A stretch of DNA of 64,000 bases, from positions 2,976,001 through 3,040,000 of the forward strand of contig CP117875.1 in assembly GCA_028736075.1 (NCBI GenBank). The letters are read 5' to 3'. The number at the start of each line of letters is the position of its first letter. The first letter of the stretch is position 1. The notes beneath the pieces are model-generated. The model did no database searches and was not told the DNA's origin. It saw nothing but the letters and a program-made list of their open reading frames with translations. This DNA is from Chryseobacterium sp. KACC 21268 (GTDB lineage: Bacteria > Bacteroidota > Bacteroidia > Flavobacteriales > Weeksellaceae). Position numbers and translations under genes: made by a program. This document shows, one piece after another, positions 15,954-24,598 of this stretch.

Positions 15954-18461
15954 TTATTTGTCTTTGGTCGGTTTGATTCTCTTGAGAGAAATCCTCTTGA
16001 TGGCATGTTCTACATTGCCGTCAAGTTCAGAGGCCAGATTCATGACTTCCATCTTCTCTGTCTCCTCAGTGGTGTAAGCCAGATATTCCTCGGTGGAAAC
16101 TTCCGTGGCATAGACCGCAGAATGGGTTCCGCCAAGTCCGATCCAGACTTCTTTGTAGAGTCTTCTCGGATCGTTGTTCATATTGATCGAAAGTACCTGG
16201 GCTTTCTCTTTGTCCGTGAGACCTAGCATCGCCTGAATATCATCGAACTTGTTCATATACTTGCGCTGATCCAGAAGGATCTTGCAGTCTGAATTATTGA
16301 TGATGCTTTCTTTGACGATCGGTGACTGGATGATGTCATCGACTTCCTGGGTCACTACGATGGCTTCCCCGAAAAATTTTCTGACGGTCTTAAACAGGTA
16401 TTTGATATACTCTGCCATGCCTTCTTTGGCGATCGCCTTCCAGGCTTCTTCGATCAGAATCAGTTTTCTGATGCCTTTGAGTCTTCGCATCTTATTGATG
16501 AAAACCTCCATAATGATGATGGTCACGATTGGGAACAGGATCTTGTGGTCTTTGATGGCATCGATCTCAAACACGATGAATCGTTTGGACAACAGGTCAA
16601 GCTGTTTTTCTGAATTCAACAGATAATCGTATTCCCCTCCTTTGTAATAAGGCTCCAGTACATTGAGAAAGTTGGCAATGTCAAAGTCCTTTTCCCTGAC
16701 TTTTTTTAATTCCAGAACTTTCTGGTAGTCATCTTTGACATAGTCGTAGAATCCGTTGAATGACGGATGGTGATTATTTTTCTTGATCTGCTCAATGTAT
16801 CCGCTCACCGCATTGGAAAGTGCTACCTCTTCTGAACGGGTCGGCGGCTCATCATCCCTCTTCCATAAAGTCAGGATCAAAGTTTTGATGCTTTCTCTTT
16901 TTTCAATATCAAAGACGCCGTCATCAGTATAGAATGGATTGAAAGCGATCGGATTGTCTTCGGTATAGGTAAAGTACACGCCGTCCTCCCCTTTTGTCTT
17001 TCCTTTGATCAGCTCGCACAATCCTTGGTAGGAATTTCCGGTATCTACCAATAGAACATGAGCACCCTGCTCATAATACTGTCTGACCATATGGTTGGTG
17101 AAAAATGATTTACCGCTTCCTGAAGGTCCCAAAATAAACTTGTTCCGATTGGTAATGATCCCCTGCTTCATCGGAAGATCGGAGATATCCAGATGAATGG
17201 GTTTTCCTGTCACTCGGTCGGCCATCTTGATCCCGAACGGTGAGGGTGAATCCTGATAATTGGTTTCCTCTGTAAAAAAACACAAAGCCGGCTCAATGAA
17301 TGTGTAAAAGCTTTCTTCACTTGGGAAATCACCGGCGTTGCCTGGGATACCCGCCCAGTAAAGCGTTGCTGTATCCGTTGTATTATGGCGTGGCTTGCAT
17401 TCCATCAATGCCAAGGCACTGCCGGTATCATTTTTCAGCTGTTTCAGTTCTGAAGGATTATCCGACCACGACATCACATTGAAATGCGCCCGGATGGATT
17501 GAAGACCGTAAGAGTGTGCTTCATTCAAATACTTTTCGATCCATTCCTTGTTGATCTGGTTCGCTCTGCTGTATCTCGCCAACGAATGCATGTTTCTGGC
17601 GGATTTTTCAAACTTGGTCAAGTTTTCATCGCTGTTATCAATGAACAGATACTGATTGTAAATGTGATTACAACTTAGCAGAAGGCCCACCGGAGATGCA
17701 AATGATAACAGACAGTCACTACGGTCGGTACTCAGCTTTTCATAGCGGCTGTGTGATGAAACAGAACCCGGCAGATCATCTGTATCGGATAAGGTGTGCA
17801 TACTGATTCGGTTGTTTCCAATCCGCATTTCTTCCGATCCTAGCTTGATATCCTGCAAAGAAGGATTAGGTTCTCTTGATAAGGTCAGGTACTGTTCTAG
17901 TATTCCGGATTGTTCGGCAGTTCCTGAAATTTCATCTTCAGTCATCCTTTCCAGATGGACATAACCGCTGTCATTCATAATCCTTTCGAGCTGGTCGATG
18001 GCTTCCAAAAAGCGGCTTATCACTTCTTTGTCTTTGATCTCCTTTGGGATCAGTTTGCCTTTACATAAGGATGAGAAGTTGCTCTGCATCCGCATTCTTT
18101 CTTTACTGGTCTTCGTAATGAACAGATAACAGTAGTGGTTTAAAAATGGTCTCTCATTGAAATGTCTTTCAAAAGATTTTGACAGAAAACTTTGGTCTTC
18201 TCTGAAAAGGTCAGGGTTGTAGTTTTCCTTGATAAACCAATCTTGCTTATGCACAACAGTAAAATCTGGCAGAGTCTTGATGGCCTTAAACCAAGCCGAA
18301 TGCATCGCTTCATATTCAGCCGATGCCACTGTAAACAGTTCAGGAAGTCTGACCTTAAAGCAAACCGTGACATCCGCATCTTTTGAAATGATGCAATTGT
18401 TTTCAATCGCAAGCAGTGGAAATTTACTCTCCAGGGTTGCGGCTTTGGAGGTATTTCTCAT
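15954..18461 (-). CDS. traG: Conjugation ATPase TraG (VirB4-like)
   Basis: An 835-residue ATPase. Walker A GPSGSGKSFFTNH lies near residue 445, and Walker B LILIEEAWKAI is followed by a helical region and the VVTQEVDD sensor-like segment. The N-terminal half (AATLESKFPLLAIENNCI) matches the TraG family of Bacteroidetes conjugation systems. VirB4-type ATPases energise assembly of the apparatus and interact with the coupling protein. Length is as expected for the family. It overlaps traF by four bases. Confidence 0.95.
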   Translation of the reverse strand: MRNTSKAATLESKFPLLAIENNCIISKDADVTVCFKVRLPELFTVASAEYEAMHSAWFKAIKTLPDFTVVHKQDWFIKENYNPDLFREDQSFLSKSFERHFNERPFLNHYCYLFITKTSKERMRMQSNFSSLCKGKLIPKEIKDKEVISRFLEAIDQLERIMNDSGYVHLERMTEDEISGTAEQSGILEQYLTLSREPNPSLQDIKLGSEEMRIGNNRISMHTLSDTDDLPGSVSSHSRYEKLSTDRSDCLLSFASPVGLLLSCNHIYNQYLFIDNSDENLTKFEKSARNMHSLARYSRANQINKEWIEKYLNEAHSYGLQSIRAHFNVMSWSDNPSELKQLKNDTGSALALMECKPRHNTTDTATLYWAGIPGNAGDFPSEESFYTFIEPALCFFTEETNYQDSPSPFGIKMADRVTGKPIHLDISDLPMKQGIITNRNKFILGPSGSGKSFFTNHMVRQYYEQGAHVLLVDTGNSYQGLCELIKGKTKGEDGVYFTYTEDNPIAFNPFYTDDGVFDIEKRESIKTLILTLWKRDDEPPTRSEEVALSNAVSGYIEQIKKNNHHPSFNGFYDYVKDDYQKVLELKKVREKDFDIANFLNVLEPYYKGGEYDYLLNSEKQLDLLSKRFIVFEIDAIKDHKILFPIVTIIIMEVFINKMRRLKGIRKLILIEEAWKAIAKEGMAEYIKYLFKTVRKFFGEAIVVTQEVDDIIQSPIVKESIINNSDCKILLDQRKYMNKFDDIQAMLGLTDKEKAQVLSINMNNDPRRLYKEVWIGLGGTHSAVYATEVSTEEYLAYTTEETEKMEVMNLASELDGNVEHAIKRISLKRIKPTKDK

Positions 18462-18790
18462 ACTGAAGCTTTTTGATGGTTACTTTTCAGGTAGCGATAG
18501 ATGCACTTTCGGCTGATGATATATTTTGGATGCTTTTTTTGAGCGCCTAATTTCATCAGTCCATGTTCACCGTATTTTCCGTTCAGTGAGAACGTCTGCC
18601 AGATCAGTATGGAACTGCTGGAGCCGCCCATAGTAAGGCATAGATAGGTGTTGACGCCAGCCATATACATCACCATCACGCATACGAGTATTCCCAATAA
18701 GCCTCCTGCAAAAATGAACAGGTATTGTGCTTTTAGTCCTTTGAACTCTACCGTTCTTCCGATGCCTTTGTTGATATGATAGGTATTCAT
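18458..18790 (-). CDS. traF: Conjugal transfer protein TraF (DUF4133)
   Basis: A 110-residue membrane protein. The start was set at 18790 (MNTYHINKGIGRTVEFKGLK), which is the conserved beginning of the DUF4133/TraF family; the longer frame runs into traE. Two membrane helices follow (YLFIFAGGLLGILVCVMVM and TYLCLTMGGSSSSILIW), and the C-terminus is basic. This family corresponds to the VirB3-like component that works with TraG. Four-base overlap with traG. Confidence 0.92.
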   Translation of the reverse strand: MNTYHINKGIGRTVEFKGLKAQYLFIFAGGLLGILVCVMVMYMAGVNTYLCLTMGGSSSSILIWQTFSLNGKYGEHGLMKLGAQKKHPKYIISRKCIYRYLKSNHQKASV

Positions 18791-18801
18791 AGTAACAAAA
18801 T

Positions 18802-19107
18802 TTAAAGGAAGAATGAACGGAGGATCGTTGCCGCCACGATCAGAAAGATACACGCACCAAACCAGCTGGCAGCGGTCTTGCTGGTGTCGGGGTCACCACT
18901 GCTGAACTTGTTGTAAACCTTGACCCCACCGATCAGTCCCACGACTGCCCCGATCGCATAGATCAATTGGGTAGCCGGTTCAAAATAAGAGGTTACCATT
19001 TGTGTGGCCTCATTAATCCCTGCGGTTCCATTCCCTTGCGCGAAGGCATCCGTCACTACCAAAATGGTCAGAACTGATAGCAGTAGTTTTTTTCTTTGTT
19101 TTCTCAT
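18802..19107 (-). CDS. traE: Conjugal transfer protein TraE (DUF4134)
   Basis: A 101-residue small membrane protein with signal peptide (LLLSVLTILVVTDAFAQG). The DUF4134 signature follows: a helix with YAIGAVVGLIGGVKVYNKF, then GDPDTSKTAASWFGACIFL. It is the VirB2-like (pilin-like) component of Bacteroidetes transfer systems. It is the first gene of the traE-traQ block. Upstream, instead of traD, there is plus-strand cargo, so this block must have its own promoter. Confidence 0.93.
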   Translation of the reverse strand: MRKQRKKLLLSVLTILVVTDAFAQGNGTAGINEATQMVTSYFEPATQLIYAIGAVVGLIGGVKVYNKFSSGDPDTSKTAASWFGACIFLIVAATILRSFFL

Positions 19108-19343
19108 AATTATAACACATCAATTTGTTATGTTGTGCCGCACTTTGCGGAACTATGGGACAAAGATGTTAGGGTCTTGGGATAATTTTAGAAGAATGGC
19201 GGTATCGGGAATGGTTTGGCTGTTAACTGACAACTCACTTGAATTGAATATGACAATCTTAGGTCAAAGTATTGTCGCAAGTGATCAAAACCGATGAGCA
19301 CGAGATCTAAGGTTTTTCGGATAAAAACATATGGAGAATGTAG

Positions 19344-19496
19344 TGGTCTTATGAAAGCTATCAGGAGTTTCCAAAAGTCTCAAAAGTGTTGAGAGAAACC
19401 AACGCAAATATCGCCAATACAATTAGTGATAGCTATGTCTTTGGCTTTTTGGTAGGTGTTAAATACTTGGGTGATTTCTTTACAGAAATGAATTAA
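19344..19496 (+). pseudogene. C-terminal remnant of an unknown ORF
   Basis: One frame reads SYESYQEFPKVSKVLRETN and continues to FLVGVKYLGDFFTEMN before a stop. There is no start codon and a stop lies immediately upstream (TAG at 19341-19343). It looks like the 3' end of a lost gene left when the cargo at 19.6-21.6 kb was inserted. I do not recognise the family. Confidence 0.4.
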
Positions 19497-19600
19497 TACT
19501 ATATTTGATCGAGTTATGTAATATCGGCATCTTTTCAATTGTCATACTTAAATATGGTCTGATTTGTCAAGTAAGACTATCGAAAAAACTATCATCCATT

Positions 19601-20608
19601 ATGAAGAAAATATTTCTGTTAACAATTAGCGCACTGCTCTTTAGCTGTGCTACACGCAAAAAAGACACATCCGATTTTGAATACAAAAGGATTGAGAAAG
19701 TAGCAGATAGCATAAAAATTCAGAATATTACGGTCCATAACCTTTTCAGATCACAGATCTTGGCGCATAGATCTGAAGATTTTGATTCGACAATGATCGT
19801 TCGCAATGTCTATCTACCTCACAGGAAACTTTGGGACAGCTGCTATGGAGCTATCTTTGGAGAGGATAACGGGAAGATGTTCAACAATCAAAAGGGCATG
19901 ATCGGTTGGAATAGAACGCTTCTCGATAAGGAACGATCATTGATGGTAGAACGAACCAACTTGTTATTAAAGTTGAGGATTGACAAACTGCTTGAGACCA
20001 ATCTTAAGAAATTTGTCAGGCTTGTTCCTGAAAGTCCGACAGCCAAGATAAGTATTGTCCTAACTCCCTTTGACGGCATCGGGTTCGGCGGATGTGATTT
20101 CGAGCAGTTTGCACTGGAACTCAATAATGGATCATTGGATATCAATTACACCCTAAACAAGGGGCTGCCGCATGAATTGAACCATTTGGTCTATGAAAAG
20201 TACAGAAATAGTCGCTCTGATAAAGATTCGGCACTAAGCCAGACCATTGATGAGGGATTCGCCTGTTATTTCACCTATGTCTTTTTTGATAGAAAGATCA
20301 CTCCATACGAAGCAGTGGAAAACATGTCGAAAGCAGACTGGGAATGGTTTGTGAAAAATGAAAAAGAGATCTATCTTAAAAACAGACCGTATTTTTCAGA
20401 TACGTCAGGAGATAATCCCCTATTAAGAAACGACAAACTTAAGATCTTTCCTGCTGCACCAAGATCTTTATACTATTGGCTGGGTTTTAGGATCATTTCT
20501 AAATATGTTGAAAAATACGGTGCTGATTCATGGAAGGATATCTACAAGATGACGCCTCAAGAGGTTTTGGAAAGGAGCCAATATGAGAGTTATATTGAGC
20601 AGTTGTAA
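19601..20608 (+). CDS. Lipoprotein with HEXXH metallopeptidase motif (DUF2268-like)
   Basis: A 335-residue lipoprotein, using the start at 19601 (MKKIFLLTISALLFSC), which gives a clean lipobox; the longer frame lacks a signal. Near residue 190 is GLPHELNHLVYE, an HEXXH zinc site, followed about 25 residues later by IDEGFACYF, whose glutamate fits a third ligand. This arrangement resembles the predicted zinc-protease family DUF2268. It is cargo on the strand opposite to the tra genes, between traE and traD. Substrate unknown. Expected location: anchored in the inner or outer membrane, facing the periplasm or exterior. Confidence 0.75.
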   Translation: MKKIFLLTISALLFSCATRKKDTSDFEYKRIEKVADSIKIQNITVHNLFRSQILAHRSEDFDSTMIVRNVYLPHRKLWDSCYGAIFGEDNGKMFNNQKGMIGWNRTLLDKERSLMVERTNLLLKLRIDKLLETNLKKFVRLVPESPTAKISIVLTPFDGIGFGGCDFEQFALELNNGSLDINYTLNKGLPHELNHLVYEKYRNSRSDKDSALSQTIDEGFACYFTYVFFDRKITPYEAVENMSKADWEWFVKNEKEIYLKNRPYFSDTSGDNPLLRNDKLKIFPAAPRSLYYWLGFRIISKYVEKYGADSWKDIYKMTPQEVLERSQYESYIEQL

Positions 20609-20822
20609 CTTAAAAACGATATATATCGCAGGATGTATCCTAAAAATTTGTAGGATCAGTGTAAGAATAGTAAAATTAAATTAACTTTAAGTTTTAAAAT
20701 GGTCTAACTATTTGCCTTGTGATCGTCACAGGGCAGGTTGAGATCAGGCAGTTCGTCAAGGGTCTATACCTTATTTTTTGTTTATGTAAATTTCGTATTT
20801 CTCCAGTCTAAAAACCTTTACT

Positions 20823-21632
20823 ATGACCTTAAGATATTTGTTTTCAACTCTGATCTTCATATCCTCTCTTTTAAGGGCCCAGGAGATCAATAGATTTATC
20901 TACGAGTTAAAATATCGGGAAGACTCTACAAGTACCATTTATCATAGTGAGAAAATGTTTTTGGATGCTGATGAAAAAGATTTCACCTTTCGCAGCTACG
21001 ATAGGTTCATAATGGATTCCCTCTACAATTCAGACAATAGCAAAGAATATGATGACGTCGGAAAGTTCCTTTACGTCATCGAAAAGAAAGAAAAAAAGAG
21101 TGATCTATCAATTACAGAGTTTCAAGGTGCGATAAGATATAAATATGATGATAACGTCGCCCTCAATTGGTCCATCACGAATGAAAAGAAATTAGATGGG
21201 CGAGGAAAGCGACTACAAAAGGCAGAGGTCTTCTTTAGAGGGCGTAAATGGAATGCCTTTTTTGATGCCGAGATCCCAATTAATGCAGGGCCTTATAAAT
21301 TTTATGGTCTGCCAGGACTTATCGTTGAAATATATGATGATAGAAGGGACTACAATTTCAAACTAATTGGCAACTATAAGAAACCCAGAAAGGACATTGG
21401 CGTACCAGTTTTCAGGTATGTTGAAAAGGATCTGAAAGTGAGTAAGGCCAGATTTTTTCAAATTATAGATGAATATAAAAAAGACCCTGCACGCGATTTT
21501 AAGGCAGGGGTCTACAACGGCACTATAAAATTGGTCGACCGGGATCCCAACGAGATCATTCGTGGTATCGAGGAGAAATATCGAGAAGAGCAGAAGAAAT
21601 TCAATAATCCCATAGAACTTGTGGACCAATAG
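20823..21632 (+). CDS. GLPGLI family secreted protein
   Basis: A 269-residue protein with signal peptide (LFSTLIFISSLLRAQ) and the motif GPYKFYGLPGLIVEIYD near residue 160. It is homologous in layout to the GLPGLI protein at 3371, including RGRKWNAFFDAEIPINAGPYK. It lies downstream of the HEXXH lipoprotein on the same strand and the two form a small cargo unit. A CRP-like dyad (TGTGATCGTCACA at 20718-20730) lies upstream of it. Function not established for the family. Confidence 0.85.
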   Translation: MTLRYLFSTLIFISSLLRAQEINRFIYELKYREDSTSTIYHSEKMFLDADEKDFTFRSYDRFIMDSLYNSDNSKEYDDVGKFLYVIEKKEKKSDLSITEFQGAIRYKYDDNVALNWSITNEKKLDGRGKRLQKAEVFFRGRKWNAFFDAEIPINAGPYKFYGLPGLIVEIYDDRRDYNFKLIGNYKKPRKDIGVPVFRYVEKDLKVSKARFFQIIDEYKKDPARDFKAGVYNGTIKLVDRDPNEIIRGIEEKYREEQKKFNNPIELVDQ

Positions 21633-21678
21633 TCTGTATTGTCAATGAGTCGATAACTATCTTTATCGCGCCAAATGT

Positions 21679-21710
21679 CAAAAGGGGAATTTGATCAAAC
21701 AAACTCCCCT
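21679..21710. terminator. Bidirectional terminator-like hairpin
   Basis: AGGGGAATTTG and CAAACTCCCCT form an 11-bp stem with one G-U-type mismatch around GATCAAA-like sequence. It lies between the GLPGLI gene and the convergent traD stop, overlapping the end of traD. Confidence 0.45.
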
Positions 21711-22321
21711 ATGTCGAAACCATCTACATCATCTTTAAGCTTTAGAGAAATGTCCTCATCTTCATTCGAAACACTCTGGCTCAGCAAAGCGGAAATTCGC
21801 TGTGAAGCATCACTTAATGAATTTTCCAAAAGATCGAAAAGCTCGGTTCCATGAATTTTTTGAATGATGTCAACCGCTTGTTGTTCAAGGTCAGGCTCCA
21901 GCACATCTTGCTGAAGCAGTTGTCCTGCAGTATTCAATTCCTGAAAGGTAACCCCTGTGGCAAACCCGCTTTCGATCTCAGGATCATCCTGATACTGCCA
22001 GTCTTCTTCCTCGGCTTCCCAGTCAATATTTTTGACCAGTATCTCGTCAATTTCTTTCTTTGAGGCCGTATTTTCAAATGCCTCCTCCTTGGTTTCTGAA
22101 TCAAAATTATTTGCTTTTGGTACGAGAGATTCGCCTTGGCCTTTATAGAAATCAGATGGCACTGGTTTTCTCTCTTCTTTTTTTGGTTCTCCCATAATAG
22201 AGGGCACAGCTGGATGAGCTTTGATACTATTTTCTTTGGAATACTGATTTATAAACTTTCTGTCCCAAAGTAGTAGTAGGATGATAACCAATAATAGTCC
22301 TATAATGATTAGTTGTTCCAT
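21695..22321 (-). CDS. traD: Conjugal transfer protein TraD-like
   Basis: A 208-residue protein with one N-terminal membrane helix (IIIGLLLVIILLLLW) followed by an acidic, probably cytoplasmic tail (KNIDWEAEEEDWQYQDD, then GVTFQEL). Its position directly after the DUF3408-type gene and its architecture match the protein called TraD in Bacteroidetes elements. The name is given from synteny and general architecture. Its function in transfer is unknown. It ends the traA-traB-traD unit. Confidence 0.68.
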   Translation of the reverse strand: MEQLIIIGLLLVIILLLLWDRKFINQYSKENSIKAHPAVPSIMGEPKKEERKPVPSDFYKGQGESLVPKANNFDSETKEEAFENTASKKEIDEILVKNIDWEAEEEDWQYQDDPEIESGFATGVTFQELNTAGQLLQQDVLEPDLEQQAVDIIQKIHGTELFDLLENSLSDASQRISALLSQSVSNEDEDISLKLKDDVDGFDIGEFV

Positions 22322-22332
22322 TTGATGATAGA

Positions 22333-22728
22333 TTAAAAGATTGGACGGTATTTGCTGTTGAAGTCATCAGTGATCTCTTTTTCAAACTTTTCAAAATGAT
22401 ACGCCAAAATATTATCGAGATAAGCATATAAAGGGATCTGATCTTCGGCAATGATCTGAATGATCCGGGAAAGTCGTTCGTGATATTCAGGACGGATGTA
22501 GATACTTTTGTCACCACGCTTGGTCATCGTGTGATGGGTAAGAAACTGATCAGCGTAAGTGATTCCAACGCTTTTTTTGCTTTTTATTTTTTGTTTCGTT
22601 GTCGGTTCTTCCTTGTAGGTATCAAGTTTCTGGCTCGGCAGTTCCTTATTTAGGTTACCAGCCATGATAGACATCAGATATTCTTCATCGATATTGTTGT
22701 CTTCACTGTTCTTTTTATTAATGTCCAT
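22333..22728 (-). CDS. traB: Conjugal transfer protein TraB-like (DUF3408)
   Basis: A 131-residue protein. The N-terminus is acidic and variable. The C-terminal half (SIYIRPEYHERLSRIIQII, then YAYLDNILAYHFEKF) has the DUF3408 pattern, resembling a ribbon-helix-helix DNA-binding fold. It overlaps the end of the ParA-like gene by 11 bases, so the two are coupled. ParA plus a small DNA-binding partner suggests a role in DNA positioning or in regulation during transfer. Confidence 0.8.
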   Translation of the reverse strand: MDINKKNSEDNNIDEEYLMSIMAGNLNKELPSQKLDTYKEEPTTKQKIKSKKSVGITYADQFLTHHTMTKRGDKSIYIRPEYHERLSRIIQIIAEDQIPLYAYLDNILAYHFEKFEKEITDDFNSKYRPIF

Positions 22729-23500
22729 CTTTTGACAATTTTACAATTCTTAAAAACTCTTCCATAAACTGGTCTAGCCTGCATAATGTCATCAACTTAG
22801 GATCTGCCGGCATTAAGGTCGAGCGAAAAACGGTTTTAGACACCGTCTCCCCTTCCTTACGAAATCTCTTGCTGTCTGTGATGGATGTTTCCATCACTTG
22901 AAGTCCGAGATTTTTGATGACCTTGCTGTAATTCTCATACAATGGTGTTTTCTCTCTGCCATCGACCTGGTTCCAGAACAGCTGTATACTTTTGATTTCG
23001 GTATGCTTTTTCTTCATCAAGATGTTGGTAAGGACATCCGTAAAACTCAAGGTGCTTTCCAGGACAACTCGGTCGGCAGTTATGGGAGAAAAAATATAGT
23101 GGACACTGGCGATTGTGCTCAAAATACCAGCGGTATTGACTGTTCCTGGAAGATCGAGAAAAACGACATCGGGAATAACTTCGGAATTATCAAAATATGC
23201 TTCAAGCTCTTCAAAGACCGTATCGGTCTTGCTTTGGAAAATAGGATAGACTTTTTTATTGATGCTGGTAAACTGCTTATGGGCAATTTTTTTTAATACC
23301 TCATTTTCCATAACGGTTTTCAAATCCCGTTCTCTCATCTGTATCAAACTGTGCTGTGGAAAATCACAGTCAAATACTGCGACATTATAACCCATCCGAT
23401 AATGCAGGATACTGGCTATTAATACAGTGAAAGTACTTTTGCCTACCCCTCCTTTCTGAGTCGAAAAGGCAATGATTGCTGGTTGTTTTTTTGTTTCCAT
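22718..23500 (-). CDS. traA: ParA-family ATPase TraA
   Basis: A 260-residue ATPase with the deviant Walker A STQKGGVGKSTFTV at the N-terminus and the Walker B-like VVFLDLPGTVN near residue 115. In Bacteroidetes conjugative elements this ParA/MinD-like protein is TraA, the first gene of the tra region, divergent from mobA across the oriT region, exactly as here. It probably acts in positioning or partition of the element during transfer. Confidence 0.9.
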   Translation of the reverse strand: METKKQPAIIAFSTQKGGVGKSTFTVLIASILHYRMGYNVAVFDCDFPQHSLIQMRERDLKTVMENEVLKKIAHKQFTSINKKVYPIFQSKTDTVFEELEAYFDNSEVIPDVVFLDLPGTVNTAGILSTIASVHYIFSPITADRVVLESTLSFTDVLTNILMKKKHTEIKSIQLFWNQVDGREKTPLYENYSKVIKNLGLQVMETSITDSKRFRKEGETVSKTVFRSTLMPADPKLMTLCRLDQFMEEFLRIVKLSKDGH

Positions 23501-23692
23501 TTTTTTTATTTTATAGTTGAATATTCGTTACTGGTGATTGCAGTAAGGCTGATGGCGAGAAAGATTGCGATACTTCCTGCGCTCTTGAAATCTTGAACTA
23601 CTTAAATCAGATCTGACTTCAGGAATGAGGAGAATCATTCAATCTGTCAATTGGCCTTACTTGATGGCATCCTACACTTCTGTCAGCTTGTC

Positions 23693-24001
23693 ATTCCGGA
23701 CGGACCTTTATCCAGTGGAAATTCCGGATGTCCGGAAAGCTTGAATTCCTGAAGGCTGGAATTTTTGCCTTAAAGATCTCAAGCAATTTTGCCATACATC
23801 TGTCCTGCTAACCTTCTTGTGCAAATAAAAAACATCCGTTTCTGCTCAGCATCTAAGTGGTTGTCTTAGGCTTGCAGTGGTCTTGTTTGTCCTTATGAAC
23901 ATCATAAAACCTTTCAGACATTGTTATTTACTTTGTTCAATGAGACTGACCAGCCCATAGATATTGATCTTTTCAGATCTTGAGATTCCGGTAATTCCGG
24001 A
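23693..24001. repeat. ATTCCGGA iteron-like repeats next to oriT
   Basis: ATTCCGGA or ATTCCGGT occurs at 23693, 23721, 23985 and 23994, and TCCGGAA at 23731 forms a dyad with the copy at 23721 (TTCCGGA-TG-TCCGGAA). They cluster in the noncoding traA-mobA interval and could bind a relaxosome protein such as MobA. Confidence 0.55.
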
Positions 24002-24042
24002 CTAAATCTCCTGTATAATGGGTTTGACCTTTCACCCGAAAG

Positions 24043-24100
24043 GGGCAAGTTGTGTTTTGAGCATCCCGAAACATTTTCGAATGCTCAAAACAACTTGCCC
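24043..24100. other. oriT: Probable oriT hairpin
   Basis: GGGCAAGTTGT(GT)TTTGAGCAT at 24043-24064 and its complement ATGCTCAAAACAACTTGCCC at 24081-24100 form a 20-bp stem with a two-base bulge. Inside it is a smaller CGAAA/TTTCG stem. It lies 60 bases upstream of mobA and opposite traA, the expected place for the origin of transfer. The nick site was not identified. Confidence 0.7.
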
Positions 24101-24159
24101 TGCCGGGAGCTTAAAAACAATCTCCGAAGTCGATGTTTAATTAACTAATTTGATATATT

Positions 24160-24597
24160 ATGAATGAACATAATGGTAGACCACAGAAAAAGACAGGACG
24201 CCGTCCAAAGGCCGATCCTGCCAAGATTCGATATACGATCTCATTCAATGAGGTTGAACATTCCCGCTTTCTAGAACTTTTTGATCAGTCAGGAATGAAA
24301 GTGAAGGCTCATTTTATAACAGCTTGTATTTTCGAAAAAACGATCAAGACCGTCAAAGTAGATAAGGGGACGATGGATTTCTATATGCGGTTGACTTCAT
24401 TCCACAGCCAGTTTCGCGCGGTAGGAGTGAATTACAATCAGATAGTGAAACTTTTATACACTCATTTTTCAGAGAAAAAAGCGGCAGTCTTACTCTATAA
24501 ATTGGAAAAGAATACTGTTGAAATGGTGGAGATTTTCAAAAAGGTGATGCAGCTAACTGAGGAATTTGATCAAAAACATTTTAAAAATCCGGAGTAA
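24160..24597 (+). CDS. mobA: Mobilisation protein MobA (relaxosome accessory)
   Basis: A 145-residue basic protein. A charged N-terminus (RPQKKTGRRPKADPAKIRYTIS) leads into a ribbon-helix-helix-like segment and a helical C-terminus containing FRAVGVNYNQIVKLL, a pattern typical of MobA/MobC-type relaxosome proteins. It sits just downstream of the oriT-like hairpin and stops one base before the relaxase start. It probably binds oriT and helps the relaxase nick DNA. Confidence 0.88.
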   Translation: MNEHNGRPQKKTGRRPKADPAKIRYTISFNEVEHSRFLELFDQSGMKVKAHFITACIFEKTIKTVKVDKGTMDFYMRLTSFHSQFRAVGVNYNQIVKLLYTHFSEKKAAVLLYKLEKNTVEMVEIFKKVMQLTEEFDQKHFKNPE

Positions 24598-24598
24598 T

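Noticed and set aside
20718-20730. TGTGATCGTCACA as a CRP-type site
   Set aside because: The spacer is three bases rather than the six of the classical CRP site; kept only as a note in the gene entry.
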